From Cyclina sinensis (Eukaryota; Mollusca; Bivalvia; Venerida; Veneridae), in contig JAAONU010000014.1 of NCBI GenBank assembly GCA_012932295.1, positions 248,001-312,000 on the forward strand: a DNA stretch of 64,000 bases, written 5' to 3'. A program made the position numbers and the translations under genes. Below are positions 48,001 to 60,000 of the stretch, piece after piece (the first letter of the stretch is position 1; each line of letters starts with the position of its first letter). A model generated the notes under the pieces. The model was not told the origin of the DNA and ran no database searches. It saw nothing but the letters and a program-made list of their open reading frames with translations.

Positions 48001-51000
48001 TGTTGATACACTTCTTCTACTGATATACTTTTACTTCCGAGACACTTCTAGAACACTTCCACTGTCGATACACTTCTACTGCTGATAAACTTCTACTGCT
48101 GATCTACTTCTTATGCACGTCAACTGCTGATACACGTTAAATGCTGCTACTTCTAAAAGTACCTGCGTTGAGGAAAATCCACCATTGGAGTTCCTCTGCG
48201 AAGTGATCCATTTCATTATAGACATGCCATGAGCAAAGTCTTGTTTTGCTGCCTGGACAAGTAAAGCGTAAGATGTCATTTCGATGTCAATTGGGTTAGC
48301 TTGAGTACGAGATGGTTGCCAGTGGTGATTGGAAGTGGTCGTCTGCGCTTTATGCCAGTGGCGCATTCCATCTGTAAAATAGTTAAAAATCGTGAAAAAT
48401 CATGCCATGATAACAAGTTAAACAGAAATTATCATTACTTTATGTTAATCTTTACTTAATTATTTTACCCTAATTGCATTTTGGTCTCACAATTTTGCGA
48501 AGTCAGTTTAATCAAAGATACATCTAGTCGTGGTTAGCGTTATCAAACATAACGCAATACTTTCCTTGAAAAAAGAAAAATATATTCACAATGCAGAACG
48601 TCATATATGAATATACCATACTGTTGATAACAATGTTCAGTAAACTAGAACTTTGAGTGTGATAAAGTTAGAGGTCAGTTATTCGTGTGACTTTTAATTC
48701 TTTGTCGGTATTACAGTAATATGATTGCAAAAGACAGAAAAATCTCAGAACGCGATTAAATTCCAATAAATATTTAAAAAAGAGGTAAAACACACACCCT
48801 TTACAATGGCATCATTGTCAAGCTTTGCGTAGGCTGTATCTGCAGCAGCGCTTTTTGCTAGGCGGAGAGCATAGCTGCTTATAGCTAGTGCATAGTCATC
48901 CGTCGTAGTTGCTAGCTGGGATTCAACGTAACCTGTTGCCATGGTTATAGCCTTGTTCATTCTTTGCTGAACTGCCTGTTACACAATTGATAACTTGATC
49001 AGGAGTGTAGACGCGTATTTCTTAGATTATAATTATGTGCAAATTCATATCTTAGCGTATTTAGAATACATTTACATCTGTATGTGTTAGTAAACAAATA
49101 ATATCCTCTTTATTGATTTATTAGTTATGCCTACTAAGATTAGTAAAACCTAGGACAAACAAACCATGGATATAAATTTGTCAAGTCTCTTAAGGTTAAA
49201 AAAAGTAACTGACAGTTAAAATCTTAAATTTGATGGATTTCTTAAAAAACAACAACAATCAACTGACACCTCGAATCCCACTGAGAAATTGATTATTGTT
49301 AAATAAAAGTATATCTGAATATCTGAAATTGTTATTAGTAACAAGATAAATGAGAGATACAAAGGCGTCAAAATGAATGGCAAAATTAGAATATGATTTA
49401 ATGGTTAAAGCAAAAGAAGACTAAAGTCTATCTAAATGAGACATTTTGATAAATTTACCTTCAGTTTTTACATAACATACTTGATAAACTCTTGCTAAAT
49501 CCCTGATCCCTGGGTATATCATTTAAAAGTCTTAAACAAGACATATGGATAATGATATCTTATATCTAGTACTTACAACAAGGTCATTATTCTCAAGTAG
49601 TGAGATAAGAACAAATGCTGTCAAACCAAGCCCGGAAGAAGAACCACCCTGTAATAAAACAATAATTATTTCTATCACAGTTGCCATTGCTTATTTGAAT
49701 GTACATATAGCGTTACTGAAATTAAAAAAATCGTCATTATCGAATGGCACATTACAGGATGCAGCTAAGTTCATACGAACTTGTTTTCAGAAGGAACAAC
49801 AAGAGGGCCATGATGGCCCTGGATCGCTCACCTGAGTACTTAGGTTTGCTGTTAAGCAGTATTTCATTTTTTAATTGAAAATATGTAAGTGCCTACAAAC
49901 CAAATGTGTAAAATATCAGTCAATAAATAAAGGCTCTATGACAGAAAGTAGAAATATCTATTATAAGCTATGGTGACCTTGACCTTGACCCAGTGACCTC
50001 AAACCCTACCCATGGGTAGAGGTCCATGCAAGGAACCTCTATACTGAATATCAAAGATATTGGTCTATAAATGAAGGCTCTATGAGGTACAGTAGATAAA
50101 TCTACTTTTAGCCTCCGTGACCTTTAACCTAATCCAATAATTTAAAAAAGCTTGATAAAGCTTGCTTCATGCCAAATTTTAAAATTCTAGGTCTTGTGGT
50201 TTCAGACAAGAAGATTTTTAAAGATTTTCTTCTATATTGTTATTTAAAACTTGTGACCCCTCGGGCGGGGCCAATAGTGACCCTAGGGACATTTTTCTAA
50301 CAAACTTGGTAGAGGTCCACTAGACAATGCTACACACCAAATATCTAAGCTCTATAACTTACGGTTTCTGACAAGAAGATTTTTTTAGATTTTCTTATAT
50401 AACTCTATGTAAAACTAGTGGCCCCTGGGGCGGGGCCATTTTTGACTCAGAGGCATAATTTGAACAAACTTGGTAGAGGTCCACTAGACAATGCTACACA
50501 CCAAATATCTAAGCTCTATAACTTACGGTTTCTGATAAGAAGATTTTTTTAAGATTTTCCTATATAACTCTATGTAAAACAAGTGACCCCCGGGGCGGGG
50601 CCATTTTTTACCCAGAGGCCAGGATTTGAACAAACTTGGTAGAGGTCCACTAGACAATGCTACATACCAAATAACTTAACTGTAGGCCTTCTTGTTTCTG
50701 ACAAGAAGATTTTTTAGTTTTTCCTATATAACTCTATGTAAAACAAGTGACCCCCGGGGCGGGGCCATTTTTGACCCAGAGGCCAGGATTTGAACAAATT
50801 TGGTAGAGGTCCACTAGACAATGCTTCACACCAAATATCTAAGCTCTATAACTTACAGTTTCTGACAAGAAGATTTTTAAAGATTTTCCTATATAAGTCT
50901 ATGTAAAACTAGTGGCCCCTGGGGCGGGGTCATTTTTGACCCAGAGGCCAGGATTTGAACAAACTTGGTAGAGGTCCACTAGACAATGCTACACACCAAA

Positions 51001-54000
51001 TATCTAAGCTCTATAACTTACGGTTTCTGACAAGAAGATTTTTTTTTAGATTTTCCTATATAACTCTATGTAAAACTAGTGGCCCCTGGGGCGGGGCCAT
51101 TTTTGACCCAGAGGCCATGATTTGAACAAACTTGGTAGAGGTCCACTAGACAATGCTACATACCAAATATCTTAACTCTAGGCCTTGTGGTTTCTGACAA
51201 GAAGATTTTCAAGTTTTCCCTATATAACTCTATGTAAAATCAACTGACCCCTGGGGTGGGGTCAGTTTTGTCCCCTGGGACATAATTTGAACAAACTTGG
51301 TAGAGGTTCACTAGATGATGCTTCATACCAAATATCAAAGCTCCAGGCCTTGTGGTTTCGGAGAAGAAGATTTTTAAAGATCCAACTTATAAAACCTATT
51401 TTTAGCTCCAGTGAACCAGAAATGCAATGGACCAGAACTATTTGAACAATCTTGGTAGAGCTTCATGCAAGGAACATCCCAGGCAAGTTTCATTAAATTT
51501 GCCCCATTGGTTTCAGAGGAGATGTCGTTTGAATGAAAAGTTGACGACGGACGGACGGACTGACGGACGACGGACAAAGACCGATCAGAAAAGCTCACCC
51601 TGAGCACTTTGTGCTCAGGTGAGCTAAAAAGGAACAGTACCATGCAAAATAAATCAACTAAAATTTCTGAATTCTAACAAATGTTTATAGAAGATCTTCC
51701 AAATTTAACCGAAGTCATTTGATAAAATCAATATTTTCCAACACCATTCAGTATATATGTTACACAATAATAAAAGCCAAAATGTAAAATGCCCAAGTTT
51801 ATAGTTATTAATATAGGCTCATTTGCATAAAGATATTTTCAAACGCATGCATTTGTAACAGAGATGGCAAAACTCGTTCATTTCAGCATTCAAATATTCG
51901 GATCATCTTGCATTCGAACGTTCGAATATTCGAATAACTCTCACACTCGAACAGAAATTACACAAATCAATGTTTCCGCGTAGGAATTTAAGCAGTTTAT
52001 AACGTAAAGATCCGAGTTTTTCAAACTCACAGTCATAAAATGTATTTTTCAGTATCCGTTAACCGTACTAGGTAATTTCCCACTCGATTCCAATTCATGC
52101 ATAGTAGGTCGAGATGAGAAATAAAAATAGACCAAGCACAAAGTATGACTATTATTATATTTTAAAGATCTTAGATTAGAACTCAAGTAGTTATTAGTTA
52201 TTCTTCCCATAGTTCCTTTAGCAACATAAAGGCATTTAAAGGTCATTGGATACGACTTTAACAACTTTGCGTCGTTAACATAATCATAATGTACTGATTA
52301 AAACGCTTCAATTACAAAATTATGTTGTGTTACACTTCCTCACTTGACGATACGTCATAAACAAATTCTTTGTCATTTAAGTGTAGTAAAATTATAGTGA
52401 CCTAATATGTTAACACTGGTTGCACTGGAATGGAGATTCACACTATTTTCACGCTGGGATATTGTTTGAAGAATAATAATATGAAATGCCCTTTAGGTAG
52501 AAATTTGTGTCTGCTTATAAATCAATATCCAGTGAAATGTCAAAGATCCATTAAATACGCCTTATACTGTTGGATTTATGCAAATTAACCTACCCAAAAG
52601 GGACCCTTGTATAATCCGCATAGATGTCACAACAAAGCAATTGACACTTTTTATGATCCAATCAATGTTAACGTTAAGATAATAAGCAAAATTTCATGGC
52701 AAGTGATCTTACAAATTGATTGAATAACTTTTGATCAGTCACACTTGTGAAAAGCATTAAGTAATAGATGCTTCAAATTAGCATGTCTCAGTGATGTCTA
52801 CTGAAGTAGTTTCCATGCAGTTAAATACTTAATTTTATGTCATATTTATGGTGAAAATCTCTAGATATTTTCACTGATGTATCTTTTAATTCTATTATCC
52901 GAAAAGAACTAGCGTCTTTATAAATTTTTCCATCGACATTTCAAATTATTTATTTATTTAAACTTTTCATCAATGTATATTCATAATGTAAGCTTAACTT
53001 GTTCAATTGTATTTGGCTATTTTCAGTCTACATTCAGTCCATCACAATTTTAAACTTTTGCTAACAAGTCTAGTTTGACATGTCAAGTGACAAGGGATAA
53101 ATGCACGTCACTTCCGGTTTCACGCGAGACAGGTGGGCGCAACCAAGTGCGTGAAATATGGATTTCAATTCGCTACAAAAACATCTTTAAGATGAAAATT
53201 GCCTGCGGAATTCTGTCAGATATTTTTCTCTCATATGAATATTTCGAGGTAAAAAAAATTATGCCCAATGACCTTTAAAGCCACGGAATGAATAATATCA
53301 AAGAAGACTTATTGTTTTCATTGGTCTCTTAGCGAACTAATTATCTGTTAGCAGGCTTGAGCCGTATAAGTGTTTCCAAAACCTCTTTTGACTCATCTGA
53401 GAAGCAGTACACTGCTCATACAACGTGCATGCGGCAGATTTCAATAAATGTTTTTGCAATTTTACCTGCATATCTTTGTGTATAACACGTCCAGGTTCTG
53501 GGAAAGAGCCATCGGAATTTTGTCTGCTGATCATCCAATCAATAGCTCTTACCAGAGTTGCGTCATCAATAAAAATTTGTTTCTTTGCCTGGTGGAAGGA
53601 CTTCGCTACAAAAGCTGTCAACCTGTTTAATTGTCGTAAAAAGACTAATTATCAACAACGCGTTACTAGGCTCTATCATAAAATACAAATAAATCATGTA
53701 TTAAATTTATTTGCGTTTGCTCTGCATAATCTGTATTTGTGAATTGGCATTACATTTAAAGAGAGATCGCTAAAATTTGGAAAATACTATTTTCTTTAAA
53801 GTCACGTAAAAGTGAATGAAACTGAAAAATCATTACCATATACCATGGTGTCAATTAAACATTCTAAATACAAATGTAACACGAATATATTACTGTTAGT
53901 CATAATATATACAGAGTTGTTGCTGTACCATGTTTTTGTTGACAGCCATCTATTAGAAAACAAGCACACTTTCAAAACTGCTATATTACGAAGGAAAGCT

Positions 54001-57000
54001 TTTTTGAACAGTAAGTACTTCTTAAAATTATCAATTAGCTTCTGTAATTATTTGATAAAGAATGTGTTAATAACATAAATATTCACCATATTATTAATTA
54101 ATTAAAAGGATATGGAAAGGATTGTTAGATAGATTGTTATTTTATCTTTTTTTAATACAGATACACACCACATGCTTCCTGACTTGTCCCGATCTCCAAA
54201 TGCACTAAATGATCCATCTTTGTGCTGAAACGTCAACTCTCGCTGATAACCTGACAAATATATCCGAAACAGCAAAGTGACATAAAAATAGTCTTGTTAA
54301 AATATCTGATGTTATATCCCCATAGAACATTTTATTTAATTTAAAACATGCTAAACTGTTCAATCTTACAAGTTGATTCCAAAATTCCGAACATGTTTGT
54401 ACATTATCCTTTACTTCACTACTTGTTTGGAAGTATTCAAAACCATTCAAAATATCAAGTCTTGTCTATACATATTAATTGGAAAGTGCATGTACCTTTT
54501 TCAAGGAAGTTAATTGCTTTCCCTTCAATATCACCGGTGAGTTGATTTGTTGCTGTTAGGTAGTTGGTTACGAAAACATCTGGAGCGAATCCAATCATAG
54601 TCTGTTCACCACATCCAGTAGGCATGCGCAGTAATTTGTCAAGATTGTTGACAGTTGGTCCCATCAAATCACCTTCAAAATATATTGTGGTACTAAGTCG
54701 TACTAAAAGTCCTCATTACAATTTCAAGAGACAGCTAGAGAGGAATTTACTTAATATCAAGTTGTTTCATAAAAAGTCAGTTTTGATTATCAGGAAAGAA
54801 AACTTACCAATGGCAGAAACAACAAGCCTTTGTGATCCTGCGACGACACCGGCGGGAAGTGACAGTGGAACATCTGTACTGAAGGAAGATGCGTTCTTCA
54901 AATCTATTAGAATCGGGTTACTGTACTCTTTAGGTACACCTTCTGGCTGTAGAATTAATTAACAAATATAACAGAAAATATAGCCCACCTTCTATAAAAC
55001 TTTACTCAGCATTTGTAAGATTATTTGACGTCCAACTATCCTCTTAGGTTTGATGGTGCCACCTGTTCAGTTGTTACGGTAATGCTGCAAGTCTGCAAGT
55101 TTATCACTCGGTCTATATATATTGGCGGACTGACAGTCATCATATACGCGGCATAATAAAGTTTTAGTCAGGATAGAAATGTACATCTTTACAGGTATGC
55201 AAAATAATCAAGAATATTTAGACCCGCTATGAGACCTCTACCGATAAATACTATTGTTTTCTTAATATAGCTTACTGGGACTAGTACGATGCACTGGTAA
55301 ATTTCAAACAACGAGATAGTAGTGAACTTGCTTGAAAAGAGAAAAAATAATATGGGCTTATACCGATATTGTTTCGCAATATGCCTATTTACCTCTACGA
55401 GCAGCTGTCTTCGAACACCATCAGCCGCTAGAGCAGACTGGGCCTTCACCGTCAGAGGAATCTTACCCAGGGCAGCTGGTACGATCGGGAAGAAGACACT
55501 CTTAGCTGATCCGGCTACAACCTGTACAATCATACATCATTACAGACTGGAGCTTCATAGTAAAACTTTTTATTTCAAGTTAACTATATGGAAGGAACAA
55601 AGAGTTGTTTATTCATACACAATACTGGCATCATGTTGATAGATAAAGGAAAATTTAAGATCCTAAAAGCAAGTAATGTATTATAAATAAAAATAAACTG
55701 AAAAAGCGAGGTAAGTATAATTATGCGATGATGCGTCCTTTGCATGAATACAACTGATGTCAATCACTTTGACAAACTTCAATACAATAGCGTCCTTACA
55801 TGAACTGTTTCTTGTTGCTGCTGAGAAACATACTGCAATGTTCCCGAACTGTCAACAATTACATTCTTAAAGTCATTTGACTGCTCCAGAGTTACAACAA
55901 CCTGTAAGAAAATTGATAATGATTTGAAATATAGGTTTGTAAACGTATCGGCAAAGTATCGGGAACTCACAAATATTTGTCAAGATTTATCATGAAACAG
56001 CCATGCATCTGGTTGAGTGTCATTTTGTCAAATCCCAGCTTGCTGAATAACGCGGCGTTTTCATCGAAATTCTGTGGAATTCTAACATAACCTTTTATAT
56101 ACTAATGAAATCTAAATGAGTAAAGTGTTCACTGTCAAATCATATTTATCTAGAGCTTGTAGTAGTCTTTTTGAAGCGAAATCATTATAGTTTGTCATTA
56201 AAACCTAAATGACTTTGTAGATAAATGACAAATGTAATTGTTGTTTTTTCGTGTATTATTAAAATGGGGAGATATTAAGATTTTTGGAGTTTATGTCTCA
56301 CCATATATGTATATATATCTAAAGAGTGGCATAAATAGAGAAAATTATTCATAATGAATATTTGCAACTAGGTTATCGGTAAACATTGAAAAATTAAGTA
56401 ACTTGACGAAAGTTTGAGGTGCACATAAATGACGAAGTTAGAGTCCTATCATATGTTCTTGTAATACGACAGTGTCTTTACAGGATATGATGGGCTATCA
56501 TGGTGAATGAAGAAAAAGGAAAGAAGTAGCAGAATTGTAAGTATCAGACAAGAACGGCTGTTGAACAAAGTCCCATGACTAAGAGCAAATAGCATACAAC
56601 TGATTACCGAATGTCAAGTGAGCGGTATATCTGATGTCATTTACGAGCAGGAGTTACGTTCGCGAACAGAAATTTGAAATACAGGTTACGACTTCACCAA
56701 GAAACCCCACGAACCAAGTTCGCTTGTGATATTTCTACAGAAGTCGAACATCTGTTTAAAAGATATCCCCTGTCTAAAACATGTTTTTAAAAATCTTCAT
56801 GTGTGGCACTGACTATTTAATTCGGTGTTTACACGAGGAAAACAGCGATAAATTTTAGTCCACAGACTTACGTCAAGATCTTGTGACATATAGTTGAACA
56901 CGTTGGCCTGGAGGGCCAGCTGTTCTCCTCTCACCACAGAATATGGAAGGTTCAGGCTGACGAAGAATGGTTTAAACGCTTCAATCTGTTTAAAAAAGAT

Positions 57001-60000
57001 AAAAAAAAACTTCCATCATGCATAAGATCTGATGTTGACGAGACGAATAAATACACGTTTTCTTAAAAATTGTCTCTACAATTTTGCAGTATAAATGTTT
57101 TTAATGATGAACGCTATAAACTTCTTGTTTTATTTAATCAGCAAAAAAGAAAAACGCGATGTTGTCTGAAAGACAATCTCACAGGCAGTGGTGCATATGG
57201 TTGACCATTCAAGAACTGACCTTAGCAGTTGATGAGGCAACACCGAGGCCTGACATGGAATTCACGGCAAAGGCACTTGCAATCCAAGAAGTTATAGTAT
57301 CAGGTACAGTGGTACTTATGGATACTCTGCCGTCATCTCTAAGAAACACAAATAATAAAAAGAAAACAAATAAACCTTTGTAAAGATCTCGAGCATAATA
57401 TTGTTTTATCAGACAAATTTACATGTGCCTTAACCTTAAAAAATGCTTAATTAATAGTCATGACAATTCCACCAAATATTAAAATGAGTCAGATCAAAAG
57501 AAGATATAATTAATTTAAACAAACAAGAATAAGTACTACAAAAATCTTTATTTAAACTGAAAAGAAGTATTGCTTATCACTATCTTTTCAACTAATATAA
57601 CATAATGAAAAAACAAAACTTGAAGGGCTATATAGAACTGTAAGACTCGTTCCATGAACTTTGAATTGCCTTTTTATTGTAAATTAAAAGTATTAAATAA
57701 TATACCTAAACAAGACGTTTAGCTAAAATGAAGAAACATTTTCCCAAAATGTTCAAAAGTACTTTGTAACCATATAAAGAGAATTAACTGAATAAAAAAC
57801 ATACTTGCATTGTACAAATTGGCTAAACGTCTACGGATCGATCCTTTAATTGATATACTTTTTAGATAGAAATAAACGAAAACAATAGAACTGCTTACAC
57901 ACAAAAGCATCTAGCAAGCATCTACACAATGGATAACACTCAAAAACATAACATAGAATGTGTGTCTGTCCACTTCCTATCCAAAGAATTCCACAAACCT
58001 TAAAATAAGTTCTTGTTTTATGTATTTTTGGATGTTTTTAAAACATTTTTTTTTTAAAGTCAATGAATGCTTGTTTCGTCTAGTGAGTTATTAGCTTTTT
58101 TGAAGCAGATTTTGTCGCTAGCTCTGCTGAAGTCTCACTACAGCTTTTTGATTTTATCCTACCCGACAGACGAGTTACTCCAGAGCCATGTTTCTGGAAA
58201 TACACTTCTAATCTTTGCACCTTGCGATGTTTTAATTGCACTTGGCTGTGGTACAACTGGAGGTATCATTCCTGGAGCCATCATTCCTGGAGCCGGCATC
58301 ATCCCTCCAGCGGCAAAGTCTATAGCATCTATCATAGGTGGATCTGTAAATGGAATAGTCTTTGGTATCACCCTGTATCATATACTGCGAGTAGCTTGTC
58401 CTGTGAAAAAAAATGACCTTCTTGGCATATAAATTTCCTTGAATCCAGTTGAACAGGTCCTCGTCTATTGTTGCTCCATAGGTATTCGTTATCAATATCA
58501 AACATGTTTCCTTTCATTGAAAGAGACTTTTGTTAAAATATAAGGAATATGAGTACAAGCGAGATTGTTCAATTTTATATCATTACAATATTCGGAAACA
58601 AAATCCTCTTAAATGCACAGACATCCTGTCATATGTCGTTCTTTTGAAGTACAAAATGTTCATTCAGTTTTTACCGAAAAAAATATAGTGGTATATCATC
58701 TGCATATGCCAGAAATGTGCGGGTATAACAATTAATTACGAGCACGAAAAGATACTGACGCTGCACACGGCAGGAAAGGAAAATCAGCGAATAATTGAAA
58801 TGTCATATATCCTTAGGAGAGAGAGGGAGAGAGAGAGATTGGAAAGAACTGTTAAAAGATGTTATATTTGCTGATAACCAGACACAAAAATTGTAATCGT
58901 TAAATCCATAGCCGTTTTTTCCCTTATAATCACCAACTATGACATTCAAAAGGATAAATTTGTGAAGATAATCAATACGAGTCGGTATTTAGCGCAACTA
59001 CCACGCCGACAACGATAAACAAGCGGTAGAAACACGATGCTGGTAGTTTCCCTGTATGAAGCCTATTTCAGTTGCATAGATTACGAGGTACTACATCCAA
59101 CTGAAAAAAACCCAGATGAAATTTGACCTACACTATCTATATGTTACTGATTTTGCTACATAGACTAGATCCTAGCTAAAGTCGTTCAGCATATGTATAT
59201 CAACTATAGACGTTTTGTTTCATGAAATACGTATCATTCACGATGAAACCGATACCATCACCACAAAATGTGTGAATAGCCAAGTTTATTCCGGTAAACT
59301 CGTTTACCCTGTAGATATATTACTCCACATCCACGTCTCTGGAAAGTTTGAGCGAATCTGAGTTTCACTCTCTCTACCTTTTGCCCCCTCGGGAATCAGG
59401 CCTGGGGCTGCCGTCGGTGTTTGCCCTGGAACTGCAAATGGCATCATTGTAGTAAACGCCCCTGAAATAGTTTCACCAAACTGACACATCCGTGGTTGGT
59501 CGCAAAAGGTAAACAATACCTTTACTGCATGCCAGTATCATATCAGATAATATTTTGACAGTTACGCCACGGTCGCTTTGACGTTAAATCTTTTCTTTGG
59601 AAACAAATTCTGACAATGAACTAAACTCACACCTGACTCTTCTGAAATAACACACTTTTTCAAACTAACGCGTATTACGTTTTATGTGTTTACCTTATTT
59701 TTGATTGTTAACATTCGATATGTATGAATCAACAAAACAGAGGTAGTTGAAATTTACCATGTTCAAGGAAATAATTTTCATATATTATCAACTTGGTCAA
59801 ATTTTGTTAGATTTCCACTACCTTAATACTCTAAACAAAGTCAAGCTGTGTTATCAGCATTTCTGATTCTCAACACTAGATTTTGGCGGACTGTCACAAA
59901 TCCTATGAAACCTGTTAACAAATGAAACTGGAATCAATGATGACAATGAATGGTAAACTGCTTTATCGAAGTCTTTGAAGCCATGTTAAAATAATGAATA

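Noticed and set aside
58067..58501. Overlapping frames on both strands around bait exon B3
   Set aside because: Only the minus-strand frame with splice sites and FPETW is coding. The others are shadows.
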